DNA of 64,000 nucleotides, from the NCBI GenBank assembly GCA_001464835.1, contig LNDS01000015.1, positions 1 through 64,000 of the forward strand. The letters run 5' to 3'. The notes under the pieces are model-generated. The model ran no database searches. It was not told the origin of the DNA and was given only the letters and a program-made list of their open reading frames with translations. The first letter of the stretch is position 1, and every line of letters begins with the position of its first letter. Below, piece by piece: positions 1 through 9,304 of the stretch. The position numbers were made by a program, and so were the translations under genes. The stretch comes from Rhizobiales bacterium Ga0077525. GTDB taxonomy: Bacteria > Pseudomonadota > Alphaproteobacteria > Rhizobiales > Xanthobacteraceae.

Positions 1-272
1 AACGGGCTCACACCAGCTGAGTTCGCAACACGCTCCGATGAGGGGCAAAACTGGAACAGAGTCTACTTATAAACGGGGGCAAGTTGGGGAGCAGGTCAGG
101 CGCGTATTCGCCTCACGGCATATGCTCACAATGGCCAAAAAGGGGATCTGCCCCCGAAACTGAAATTATGTCGTCGTTATGATTAATGCGACGACCTGAT
201 TCTCCTTTAGAAACAAGGCGAGTAGAAGTTCCATACGTCGTTTGAGCTTTTCGCGCGGGTAATAATTCGTTA

Positions 273-998
273 ATGATACGCTCTGTGTCTGAGGGCCGGG
301 CGTTGTCGGACAGCTTTCAAATCGCGTTGAGGGGAAATGGGTCGGGCGCCATTCGCGCCCGAATTCGTTTGTGGCTTCTCGCCGCTTTTGCGACGGGCGC
401 GCTTCCAGGCGCAGCGGCCGCGCAGGATGCCGCGAAATATGAAGTGACCGGCTTCCGCGATGCCCGCTTCGGGATGAGCGAGCCGGAAGTTCGCGCGGTG
501 ATCACCAAGACCCTCGGCGTGAAAGCACCCGATCTCACCGCCGCGGTGAATCCGATCGAAGGCACCAACGTGCTGACGGCGAAAGTCGGCTCGCTCGAGC
601 CCGGACCGGGTCCCGCGCGCGTTGCCTATATCTTCGGCTATGGCAGCAAGAAGCTCATCCAGGTCAATGTGATCTGGGGCGAGGACGCCGCGCAGCCCGC
701 GGATTCGATCATCGCGGCCGGTACCCGCCTGCAACGCTACTTCAGTGAATTCGCCTGGCGGAAGGACACCACGCGCGCCGGCATTCCGGTCGGCGACAAC
801 ACGGTCGTGCTGTTTGCGGGTGAGGATGAGAAAAAGGGCGCGGTGCGTCTCATCGTTGACGGCGTCAAATATCAGGCCATGCGCGAAGGCAATCCGACCA
901 CGTCGCCGGAGCCGAAGGGGCCACCGAAACTGGTGATCAACTACATCGCAGACCGGGACAATCCGGACATCGCAAAGATCGAGCGCGGGAAATTCTGA
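273..998 (+). CDS. Exported protein of unknown function
   Basis: A 241-residue protein of unknown function. A basic stretch (RARIR, about residue 28) precedes a hydrophobic segment ending in GAAAA-QD near residue 50, which looks like a signal peptide. The long region before it suggests the true start may be further downstream. The mature part begins with a GFRDARFGMSEPEV-type motif, seen in small exported alphaproteobacterial proteins, and has no recognised catalytic residues. The large adhesin gene follows within about 90 bases on the same strand, so the two are probably co-transcribed. A role in adhesin export or folding is only a guess from position. Confidence 0.6.
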   Translation: MIRSVSEGRALSDSFQIALRGNGSGAIRARIRLWLLAAFATGALPGAAAAQDAAKYEVTGFRDARFGMSEPEVRAVITKTLGVKAPDLTAAVNPIEGTNVLTAKVGSLEPGPGPARVAYIFGYGSKKLIQVNVIWGEDAAQPADSIIAAGTRLQRYFSEFAWRKDTTRAGIPVGDNTVVLFAGEDEKKGAVRLIVDGVKYQAMREGNPTTSPEPKGPPKLVINYIADRDNPDIAKIERGKF

Positions 999-1086
999 CA
1001 TCATTTGAACATCAGTAGTGCCAAATGAGAATCTAACGCCGGTAAACGGCGCCAATACCGAGGCGGCAGGGGCTATGGGAGTCAAA

Positions 1087-4000
1087 ATGCGCCAGCGGGG
1101 TCTGTCGAGCCGTCGGCCGCGGTCTGTGCGGCCGGGCGTCCTCTCGCGCCGGAGCGGCTTGCGCAAGTTTGTTGCGGCGGCCTGCGCCCTGCTGATCGCC
1201 TCGCCGGCGGCCGCGCAGCAACTGCCGAGCGGCGGCTCAGTCGCAGCCGGCAGCGCCGCCATCGTGCAGCCCAATGCCAACACGCTCAATATCAATCAGA
1301 GCACCAACCAGGCCATCATCAACTGGAACTCGTTTTCCGTTGGCCAGGGCGGCACGGTCAATTTCAATCAGCCGGGCGCGTCGTCGGCGACGTTGAACCG
1401 CGTGCTCGGCTCGACGCCGTCGAGCATCGCCGGGACGATCAATGCGCCGGGCACCGTGCTGTTGGTCAATCCCAACGGCATCGCCATCAGCAAGACCGGC
1501 GTGGTCAATGTCGGATCGTTCGCGGCTTCCACGCTCGACATCAAGAACGAGGATTTCCTCGCTGGCAGATACAAGTTCACCGGCAATGGCGGCTCGGCGG
1601 CGGTGAGCAATGCCGGCCGCATCAACGTCTCCGACGGCGGCTTCGCGGCGCTGATGGGCGGGCAGGTGTCCAACAGCGGCGTGATCTCGGCGCGGCTCGG
1701 CAAGGTCGGCTTGGGCGCCGGCGAACTGGTCACGCTCGACTTCGCCGGCGACGGCTTCCTGTCGGTGGCGGTGCCGTCGAGCCAGATCGGCAAGCTGGTC
1801 GATGCCTCCGGCGCGCTCGTCACCAATTCCGGAAAGATCCGCGCCAAGGGCGGCCAGGTGTTCCTGAGCGCCGCCACCGCATCCAACATCCTGCGCGACG
1901 CGGTCAATGTTCCCGGCTCGATCCGCGCCAACAGCGTGGGCACGCGCAACGGCAAGATCGTGATCGGCGGCGGCTCGGGCGGAAAAGTCAGCGTCACCGG
2001 AAAGCTCGCCGCCAATGGCGGGCGCAAAAACAACGGCGGCAGCATCGCCGTCAGCGGCGCGTCGGTCAGCCTTGCCGGCCAGGTGAGCGCCAGCGGCAAG
2101 ACCGGCGGCAGCATCACGGCGCTCGCGGGTCGCGATCTCGCCATTTCCGGTGCGGTCGCAGCCAAGGGCAGCGGCGGGCAGGGCGGCAGCATCACCGTCA
2201 CCGGCGCCGATGTGCGCGTGCTGGGTGCGCTGATCGACGCCTCCGGCACCAGCGGCGGCACCATCCTGATCGGCGGCGATTACCAGGGCGGCGGCACGCT
2301 GCGCCATGCCGACAGCGCCACGGTCGATGCCGCCACCACGATCCGCGCCGACGCCACCGTCAGCGGCGACGGCGGCAAGGTCATCGTCTGGTCGGACGGC
2401 GCCACCAGCGTCGCCGGCTCGATCAGCGCCCGCAACGGCGCGGGCGGCGCCGGCGGGCTGATCGAGACCTCGGGGCATTATCTTTCCATCGGCGGCGCGC
2501 GCATCGACGCCGGCGCCGGCGGCAACTGGCTGCTCGACCCTTACGATCTCACGGCCAATGCCGCCGCCTACACTTCCATCAACGCCTCGCTCAACGCCGG
2601 CACCAGCGTCACGCTGCTGACCACCGCCACCGGAGCGAGCGGGCCGGGCGTGCAGAATGCATCCGGCAACGGCGATATCATTCTGACCAATGAAGGCACG
2701 ATCGGTTGGACCACCGCCGCGATCCTGACGATGAGCGCCTACCGCCACGTCGTCTTCGAGACTGGCGCATCCATCACCCATACCGGCGCGGGCGGCGGCC
2801 TTGTGCTGCGGGCCGACAATACCGGCACCGGCACGGGCACGGTGCAGTTCGCCGGCGCCAACCAGGTGTCCTTCGATGGCGGCGGCACGGTTTCGCTCTT
2901 CTACAATCCGACCGGCGACAGCGCGAGCGTCAACGGCGTCAAGTACACAGGTGCGACGCAGACCGATTTCACCGGCAACGTGACGCTTGCCGGCGGCGCG
3001 ACACTCGCCACCTCCATGCTGGTCAACACCGTCTTCGACCTGCAGAACATGCAAAACGCGATGGGCGGGCGCTACGCCCTCGGCCGCGACATCGACGCCG
3101 GGGCCACCGCGACCTGGAACGGCGGCTTGGGCTTCAATCCCATCGGTCCCTCTGCCAATCCGTTCACCGGCAGCCTGGACGGCGGCGGCCACACCATCGC
3201 CAACCTGACCATCAACCGTCCAACCCAGACTCGTGTCGGACTGATCGGCTCCTATGCGGGCGGGTCCAACAGCATCGCCAATATCGGCTTGGTCGGCGGC
3301 AGCGTGACGGGGAACTCCAACGTCGGCTGGCTGGCCGGTTTCCAGGACGGCGGCAGCATTAGCCAAGCCTATGCCACCGGCAATGTGTCAGGGAGCTCCA
3401 GGGTCGGCGGGCTAGTCGGTCTCCAGCGCAACAGCGCCAGCATCAGCCAATCCTACACCACCGGCGATGTGTCGGGCATCGGCAGTGGGGCGTCGGGGAC
3501 ACGCATATTTATCGGCGGACTCGTCGGTGAGCAGCTCTTTTTTGAGGGGATTTTCCCGTTCAGCGGCAGCATCAGCCAATCCTACGCCACCGGCAATGTG
3601 TCGGGGGGCGGCTTTGTCGGCGGACTGATCGGCTCGAACGCCGGCAGCATCAGCCAATCCTACGCCACCGGTAATGTGTCGGGGGGCGGCTCTATCGGGG
3701 CGAACGGCTCCGCTGTCGGCGGACTGGTCGGTTTGCATAATAACGGCAGCATCAGCCAAGCCTACGCCACCGGCAATGTGTTGGTGACTGCGGGGTCCAC
3801 GTTCTCATCCGCGACCGGCGGAATCGGCGGACTGGTCGGTTTGCAAGATGGCGGCAGCATCAGCCAAGCCTACGCCACCGGCAGTGTGTCCGGGACCGGC
3901 AATGCGACCGGGGCCGGCGCCAATATCGGCGGACTGGTCGGCATTCAACAGTCCGGCAGCATCAGCCAAGCCTACGCCACCGGCAATGTATCGGGGACCG

Positions 4001-6777
4001 GCACCGCGTCCGGGGCCGGCGTCCATATCGGCGGACTGGTCGGTCACCAACACACCGGCAACAGCATCAGCCAATCCTACGCCACCGGCAATGTGTCGGG
4101 GAGTAGCATTGTCGGCGGACTGGTCGGCCGGCAGCACGGCACCATCAGCCAAGCCTACGCCACCGGTAGCGTGACGGGGAACACCCGCGTCGGCGGACTG
4201 GTCGGCGCCCAGTTAGCTGCCCTCTTCGGTATCCAGAGCAGCATCAGCGAGGCCTACGCCACCGGCAGCGTGACGGGGGTCTCCGATGTCGGCGGACTGG
4301 TCGGCTTCCGCGCGCCCGCCCCGACGATTGCCGCCAGCTTCTGGGACACGCAAACGACCGGGCGTGAGTTCGCAGTGGGCTCCGGCTCGCAGACCGGCGC
4401 CACCGGCTTGGACACCGCGCAGATGCAGGCGGCGCTGCCGGCCGACTTCAACAACACGGTCTGGGGCATCGTCGCCGGCGTCAGCTACCCGTACCTCACC
4501 TGGCGCTTCCCGACCGGGCCGACCGTGGTGTCCGGGATCGCGAGCGGCATGACCGGCGGCAACGCCGGGCTCGGTGTCGGCGTGGCCATCAACGGCACGC
4601 AGGTGGCGAGCACCGCCACCGGCGCCAACGGCGCTTATCACGTCATGCTGGATCCGGTAGCGCCCGGCGCCGCCGCGCTCACTTGGCTCACCACCGACCG
4701 CTTTCCGGGCGGTACGAGCTCGAACTACAGCAACACCGTCGGCAATCTCACCGGCTCTGCGCAGGGCCACGCCCTCAACTTCGATCTGGCCCCCGACCGG
4801 GTGCTGATGATTGCAGGCAGCAATCTAACCACGCTCAGCGGCGTCATCGGCGTGATGGAAGCGTCGCTCGGTGGGTCCTCGGCGCCGCTGGTGTTGCAGC
4901 TGCCGAACGCCGACGTCATCCGATTTCTGCCCTGCGACTGCAGCGTCGACTTCGCGCCGGCGAATCCCGGCGATCTGATCTCGACCGCGGGCACCAGCTT
5001 CCAACTGCTCAGTTCCGCGGCGTCGCTCACCTTCCAGTCGACGACGGCGATTGGCGGCTTCAGTCCGCCCAGCAGCGTGCAGATCCTCGGCTCCGGCAGC
5101 CTGACGTTGAACGGCGCCATCTTCTCCGAAGGGGACGTGCTGGTCACGGCGCCGACCGGGATCACGCTCGGCAACGGTTCGGTGATCGCCACCTGCGCCT
5201 GCACCGGCGATATCGTGCTGGCGACCAACGGCGCCTTCATCAACAACGGCGACGATACCGTGCTGCAGGCCGGCGGCCGCTGGCTGATCTACTCCGACGC
5301 ACCGGGCCCGGCGGCCCAGTACGGCGACCTCGACAGCGGCAGCACCGCGATCTGGAACGCTAGCTTCGCGACGCTGGCGCCCGGCAGCGTGATCGCCGAC
5401 GGCAACAACCGCTACCTCTTCAACGTCCGGCCGCAGCTCACCTTCATCTCGACCGACGCTAGCAAGATTTACGGCGACACGGTCAACCTGAGCGGCAACT
5501 TCAGCGTGACCGCGCATCCAGGCGTGAACGGCGCGTTCGCGGCCGACGATCCGGCCAGCGCCTACAGCGGCAGTCCGCTGGTGAGCTCCTTAGGCGCGGA
5601 GCAGATGGCAGGCGTGGGCAGCTATCAAATCAGCCTCGACACCAGCCTCGTGACGCCGCTGCTCGGCTACAGCAGCGTCGTCCTCGTCAACAACGCCCGC
5701 CAGCTCACGGTGGACCCGCGCGCGATCACGGTGACGGCGGACGCCAAGACAAAGATGTTCAATGCGGCCGATCCCGCCTTCACCTATCAGATCACGTCCG
5801 GGAATCTCGTGAATGCCGACACGCTGGCAGGAGCGCTGGCGCGCGCGGCCGGCGAGAATGCCGGCGCCTATGCGATCTTGCAGGGAACGCTGGCAGCGTC
5901 GCCGAATTACGCGCTGGCTTTCGTCGGCTCGACGTTGACGATCGATCCGCCGAACAGCGACATCACCGCCAGCCAGGTCCACGCGCCGCAAAACACGAAT
6001 TTCGGTTCCAAGAACGTGAACATCACGTTCCAGGATCCGGCCGGCGGGCCGGTTCTGGTCTCGTTCACGCCGCCCGGCGGCGGGACGGCATCCGCAGGCA
6101 ACGGCGGCAATGTCGTGACCGCGTCCATCCAGGACGGTCTCGCTTCGGCGACCAACAACGGCTTCACCTACCGGCCGTTCAGCCAGTTCGATCCGAACCA
6201 GTATTCGCAATTCACGCTGCCGGATTTCGCGGGAGAGCTCGCTCAGGCGGCTTTGTTTGCCATGATCGCGCGCGCGGCCGACCCGGACAACGCGGCCAAT
6301 TACCTGATCGACACGTTCTGGAACGGGACGGCCCCGGCCTGGGATACGACGCTCTCCGCGCTCGAGGGCAAGGTGACATTCTCCGACGGCGCCGGAAACA
6401 CCGTCGTGCCGTCGGCCAACGCGGGCTTCCCGATTGTCGCCGGCACCGACATCGGCCAGCTGCTGCAAACCGGCCCGGTGATGATCGGCGGCAGCGGTCA
6501 GCCGCCGCACTGGCTACTGGCGACGCAGCTGACCGCGGACGGCAAGGGCATCGTCGCGAACGATCCGGTGTCGGGCCAACAGGTGGTCCTGAGCTACGAC
6601 GCCGCCACCAAGACCGTCGGCGGCGTCACCGGCGTGTTCGATGCCGCCGCCAAAAAGTTCGTCTCGCTGGCCGACGCCGGCGCGATCAAGACGGCGGGTG
6701 GCGCGGCGGGTGCCAACGGCCTCGCCAGCCTGCAAGATTTTACGCCCGCAAGCTTCCTCGCGGTGACGGTGAAGTAG
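1087..6777 (+). CDS. Large two-partner-secretion-type adhesin (FHA-like)
   Basis: A surface adhesin of about 1,900 residues. A basic segment and hydrophobic signal ending AAAQQ lead into a filamentous-haemagglutinin N-terminal (TPS) domain with NWNSFSVG (residue ~78) and LLVNPNGI (~127), the pattern recognised by a TpsB transporter. Gly/Ser/Ala-rich beta-helix repeats follow, then ten GLUG repeats (3357-4309), two Cys-X-Cys motifs (codons at 4933 and 5194), and MBG/YDG-like modules (about 5440-5950; TVTADAKTK and similar). The ATG at 1087 is preferred because GGGAG lies five bases upstream; in-frame starts at 1075 (ATG) and 1018 (GTG) are alternatives. No TpsB gene is in the window. The convergent neighbour is a LapG-like protease, and a TAGGAAG stretch near the C-terminus (codons from 6691) resembles a di-alanine cleavage site. 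Cell-surface attachment is inferred. Confidence 0.85.
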   Translation: MRQRGLSSRRPRSVRPGVLSRRSGLRKFVAAACALLIASPAAAQQLPSGGSVAAGSAAIVQPNANTLNINQSTNQAIINWNSFSVGQGGTVNFNQPGASSATLNRVLGSTPSSIAGTINAPGTVLLVNPNGIAISKTGVVNVGSFAASTLDIKNEDFLAGRYKFTGNGGSAAVSNAGRINVSDGGFAALMGGQVSNSGVISARLGKVGLGAGELVTLDFAGDGFLSVAVPSSQIGKLVDASGALVTNSGKIRAKGGQVFLSAATASNILRDAVNVPGSIRANSVGTRNGKIVIGGGSGGKVSVTGKLAANGGRKNNGGSIAVSGASVSLAGQVSASGKTGGSITALAGRDLAISGAVAAKGSGGQGGSITVTGADVRVLGALIDASGTSGGTILIGGDYQGGGTLRHADSATVDAATTIRADATVSGDGGKVIVWSDGATSVAGSISARNGAGGAGGLIETSGHYLSIGGARIDAGAGGNWLLDPYDLTANAAAYTSINASLNAGTSVTLLTTATGASGPGVQNASGNGDIILTNEGTIGWTTAAILTMSAYRHVVFETGASITHTGAGGGLVLRADNTGTGTGTVQFAGANQVSFDGGGTVSLFYNPTGDSASVNGVKYTGATQTDFTGNVTLAGGATLATSMLVNTVFDLQNMQNAMGGRYALGRDIDAGATATWNGGLGFNPIGPSANPFTGSLDGGGHTIANLTINRPTQTRVGLIGSYAGGSNSIANIGLVGGSVTGNSNVGWLAGFQDGGSISQAYATGNVSGSSRVGGLVGLQRNSASISQSYTTGDVSGIGSGASGTRIFIGGLVGEQLFFEGIFPFSGSISQSYATGNVSGGGFVGGLIGSNAGSISQSYATGNVSGGGSIGANGSAVGGLVGLHNNGSISQAYATGNVLVTAGSTFSSATGGIGGLVGLQDGGSISQAYATGSVSGTGNATGAGANIGGLVGIQQSGSISQAYATGNVSGTGTASGAGVHIGGLVGHQHTGNSISQSYATGNVSGSSIVGGLVGRQHGTISQAYATGSVTGNTRVGGLVGAQLAALFGIQSSISEAYATGSVTGVSDVGGLVGFRAPAPTIAASFWDTQTTGREFAVGSGSQTGATGLDTAQMQAALPADFNNTVWGIVAGVSYPYLTWRFPTGPTVVSGIASGMTGGNAGLGVGVAINGTQVASTATGANGAYHVMLDPVAPGAAALTWLTTDRFPGGTSSNYSNTVGNLTGSAQGHALNFDLAPDRVLMIAGSNLTTLSGVIGVMEASLGGSSAPLVLQLPNADVIRFLPCDCSVDFAPANPGDLISTAGTSFQLLSSAASLTFQSTTAIGGFSPPSSVQILGSGSLTLNGAIFSEGDVLVTAPTGITLGNGSVIATCACTGDIVLATNGAFINNGDDTVLQAGGRWLIYSDAPGPAAQYGDLDSGSTAIWNASFATLAPGSVIADGNNRYLFNVRPQLTFISTDASKIYGDTVNLSGNFSVTAHPGVNGAFAADDPASAYSGSPLVSSLGAEQMAGVGSYQISLDTSLVTPLLGYSSVVLVNNARQLTVDPRAITVTADAKTKMFNAADPAFTYQITSGNLVNADTLAGALARAAGENAGAYAILQGTLAASPNYALAFVGSTLTIDPPNSDITASQVHAPQNTNFGSKNVNITFQDPAGGPVLVSFTPPGGGTASAGNGGNVVTASIQDGLASATNNGFTYRPFSQFDPNQYSQFTLPDFAGELAQAALFAMIARAADPDNAANYLIDTFWNGTAPAWDTTLSALEGKVTFSDGAGNTVVPSANAGFPIVAGTDIGQLLQTGPVMIGGSGQPPHWLLATQLTADGKGIVANDPVSGQQVVLSYDAATKTVGGVTGVFDAAAKKFVSLADAGAIKTAGGAAGANGLASLQDFTPASFLAVTVK
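3357..4309 (+). repeat. Ten GLUG repeats within the adhesin gene
   Basis: Ten in-frame copies of a unit beginning SQ(A/S)YATGNVSG and ending (V/I)GGL(V/I)G, separated by variable linkers of about 2-15 residues. The copies are very similar at DNA level; the core encoding SYATGNVS recurs with few substitutions. This matches the GLUG motif of bacterial surface proteins. The low divergence suggests recent expansion or gene conversion, so copy number may vary between strains and short-read assembly here may be unreliable. Confidence 0.9.
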
Positions 6778-6810
6778 GGCGTCCTCTTGCCGGCATGCTT
6801 GTCCGCGGCG

Positions 6811-7677
6811 TCACAGCAGAAAGGGCGTCATCGATCTCGCCGAGTGCGACAGCACGCTCGCCGTTTGCGCTAGGCCGGCCGGCAGGGGAAACCTCGGCGG
6901 CGCCTCATCCAGCTTCGGTTTCCCGGCGGCCACGGGTTTGACGCCTCGGCCGCCGAGGATGAACAGCGGATCGAATTGCGCGATCTCGACATCTGGCCGC
7001 AGGTCGAGAGTGCGGTTGTCGAGGATAAGCCAGCGGCCATGGGCACGGACGGCCGTCACCGCATGATGGTCATTCGCCGCCCGGTCATGAACAACAACGA
7101 GCCGGAGATCCTCGGCGGCGACTCCGATTTCTCGCAAGGCGGCATATTTGGCGATCGCGTAGTCTTCGCAGTCGCCCGCCATCGAGGCGAAGGCGGTCAG
7201 AGGCGACGCCCACTGGTCGGGCACGCCGTTTTGCGTCAGGTCATCGACCGGGCGGATGTTGAGATTGACCGCGCGGTTGATCTCGGCGATCCGCATGACG
7301 CCCTCACGCGTCAACCCCTTGTCCACGACCGCCAAAAATCGCTTTGCCGCCAGCGGGCAGGTTTCGATATTCTCCCGGCATCGGGCCAGAATTTTCCGGT
7401 CGTGCCGCAGCTGCTTTTCCACGACGCGCCATTTATGCGCCAGGCCGCCGCTTCGCAGCGCCGACGTGCCGAGGCCGAACGGCTCCGCCAACCGGCTGTC
7501 GGAGTGGACCTGCGGGTGAGTCTCGAAAGAACCAAGGGATGCCGTCTGGAATGTAGAGGAGAAATCCGCGCCGAGCGGTTCGGCCTCCGCCTGGCCGGGG
7601 CCGACGAGCAACCCGACGCTGAATCCCAACACGATCGCGAACAGCGAGATAACCCGCCGTGCTTGGCTCGTTGACAT
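6811..7677 (-). CDS. BTLCP / LapG-like periplasmic cysteine protease
   Basis: A 288-residue bacterial transglutaminase-like cysteine protease. A signal peptide (residues 1-32, ending GQAEAE) directs export. The catalytic triad is visible: Cys170 in GDCEDYA, His205 in NDHHAV, Asp220 in LILDN. In LapG members these residues form a protease that cuts large adhesins from the outer membrane when c-di-GMP is low. The gene ends 33 bases from the 3' end of the adhesin gene in convergent orientation, so the adhesin is its likely substrate (inference). No LapD-type inner-membrane receptor lies in the window. Family membership is confident; the substrate is not. Confidence 0.85.
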   Translation of the reverse strand: MSTSQARRVISLFAIVLGFSVGLLVGPGQAEAEPLGADFSSTFQTASLGSFETHPQVHSDSRLAEPFGLGTSALRSGGLAHKWRVVEKQLRHDRKILARCRENIETCPLAAKRFLAVVDKGLTREGVMRIAEINRAVNLNIRPVDDLTQNGVPDQWASPLTAFASMAGDCEDYAIAKYAALREIGVAAEDLRLVVVHDRAANDHHAVTAVRAHGRWLILDNRTLDLRPDVEIAQFDPLFILGGRGVKPVAAGKPKLDEAPPRFPLPAGLAQTASVLSHSARSMTPFLL

Positions 7678-8316
7678 AGACGCCCCTGCGGCGGGGCGTT
7701 GTGCCGGCGTTTAAGCGACCGGTCTTTCCCCATCCTGCGGGGATTTCATTAGGCTTGAATTCGCTTCCGGCGCCTTAAGAGAGGGCTTTCCGCGACCGGT
7801 TTTTAGAGAGTAGGTAAAGCAGCGGAAAAGCGAATTGCTACAATTTGAAGCGTCGGGATTTTGGCAGGAACTTCCGCATTCCTGCCCCCGCAATCCTCCC
7901 GGCCAACAGATGCGGAATGGCTCGTCAAAGCTACAACGGGCCGCCTGCGCAGGAGTTGCTCAAACGAGAAATCTTCGCCAACATGCGGGGGTGCGACAGA
8001 TCATTGAATGGGCTATTACGGGGCCGGCATTGCGGCGCTGCCCGGTTGGAGTTGATGCCGGCCGCATGCTTGCCGGCTTTCTAAAACTGCACCGGCTGTG
8101 ACGCACCGGTAAAGCCCCAGCGATGCCGCGTCTTCTGCTTCTACGGGTCCGCCCAGTCCCCCGATCAGGCAAAGCCCGGCGGGGCGGGAACGGTACCTCC
8201 TGCTGCTGAAGGCAATTGATTGAGACGGAGGCCCGACATCTGCGCTGCCCCCTGCGAGAGACTGTTGGAATACAGTTCCTTTCCCTCCGCCAGCCCTCGT
8301 TCGTGAGAGACCGCCC
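7678..8316. other. Intergenic region without a recognised gene
   Basis: About 640 bases between the divergent protease and DUF808 genes. Short open frames occur on both strands but none has recognisable motifs or a convincing ribosome site, and they overlap each other. A GC-rich hairpin (CGCCCC...GGGGCG, 7682-7698) sits at the 5' edge of the protease gene. The stretch probably holds the two divergent promoters; no clear -35/-10 pair was identified. Confidence 0.5.
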
Positions 8317-9300
8317 TTGAGCATTGGACTGATTGCGCTCCTCGACGACATCGCGGCGCTCGCCAAGGTGGCGGCGGCCTCGCTGGACGATGTCGCCGGC
8401 CAGGCCGCCAAGGCCGGGGCGAAGGCGGCCGGCGTCGTCATCGACGATACGGCGGTCACCCCCGGCTATGTGATCGGCTTTGCCGCGCAGCGCGAATTGC
8501 CGATCGTCGGCAAGATTGCGCTCGGCTCGTTGCGCAACAAGGTGTTGATCCTGCTGCCGGCGGCTCTGGCGCTGAGCTATTTCCTGCCGTCGGTCATCAC
8601 GCCACTGCTGATGTTCGGCGGGGCCTACCTTTGTTACGAAGGCGTCGAGAAGGTCTACGAGGCGATCACACCGCACCATGCCCGCGCGCATGAGGCCAAA
8701 CTCGAAACCGTGGCGCTGAATCCGCAGTCGCTCGAAGACGAGAAAGTCGCCAGCGCCATCAAGACCGACTTCATCCTGTCGGCGGAGATCATGGCGATCT
8801 CGCTGGCGGCGCTGCCGGTGTCGAGCGTATGGACGCAGGCTTTCGTGCTGGCGCTTGTCGGCATCGGCATCACCGTCGTGGTTTACGGTGTGGTGGCGCT
8901 GATCGTGAAGGCTGACGACGCCGGCATCGCGCTAGCGAAAAATCCATCGGCGTCGGCGTTCGGCGGATTGAGCCGCGGCTTCGGCCGCGCTTTGGTGCGC
9001 GGCATGCCGTACTTCCTGATGCTGCTTTCCATTGTCGGTACGGCCGCGATGATCTGGGTCGGCGGCGGCATCGTGCTGCACGGGCTAGAAGTGTATGGGC
9101 CGCCGTCGATCCACCACAGCGTCGAAGCCGCTGCACAAGCCGCGGCGCAGGCCTTGCCCGCCATCGGCGGCGTTCTCGAATGGGTGGTCGTTGCCGCCAT
9201 TTCCGGCGTGCTGGGCACGGCGATCGGCGCCGTGCTGTTGCCGGTCGTCGAGTTCGCCCTCGCCCCGGCATGGAAAGCGGTGAAGGGCTTGCTGCGGTAG
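8317..9300 (+). CDS. DUF808 (YedI-like) inner-membrane protein
   Basis: A 327-residue integral membrane protein of the DUF808 family (E. coli YedI type), whose function is unknown. The N-terminus has the family's LIALLDDIA...SLDDVA pattern, followed by DDTAVTP and several hydrophobic helices, including residues ~75-100, ~150-200, ~225-255 and ~275-310. The start is TTG at 8317; no ATG lies in frame near this conserved beginning. Length is normal for the family. It appears monocistronic: the next gene runs on the opposite strand and ends four bases away. Confidence 0.85.
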   Translation: MSIGLIALLDDIAALAKVAAASLDDVAGQAAKAGAKAAGVVIDDTAVTPGYVIGFAAQRELPIVGKIALGSLRNKVLILLPAALALSYFLPSVITPLLMFGGAYLCYEGVEKVYEAITPHHARAHEAKLETVALNPQSLEDEKVASAIKTDFILSAEIMAISLAALPVSSVWTQAFVLALVGIGITVVVYGVVALIVKADDAGIALAKNPSASAFGGLSRGFGRALVRGMPYFLMLLSIVGTAAMIWVGGGIVLHGLEVYGPPSIHHSVEAAAQAAAQALPAIGGVLEWVVVAAISGVLGTAIGAVLLPVVEFALAPAWKAVKGLLR

Positions 9301-9304
9301 ATCG

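Noticed and set aside
1237..3366. A 709-residue minus-strand frame opposite the adhesin gene
   Set aside because: Composition is biased (Asp/Arg/Ala-rich with no motifs) and it is the antisense shadow of a well-supported adhesin. Similar long antisense frames at 10439-12946, 14780-16657 and 32074-33582 were set aside for the same reason.
3357..4309. CRISPR-like array
   Set aside because: The repeats are in frame inside a coding sequence, carry a known protein motif and have no unique spacers of constant length. The 78-bp repeats at 57260-58476 were rejected for the same reason.
1018..6777. A TpsB-type transporter partner for the adhesin
   Set aside because: I looked for a POTRA/barrel protein next to the adhesin and found none; the outer-membrane barrel at 55452 has the BBP2 signature instead.
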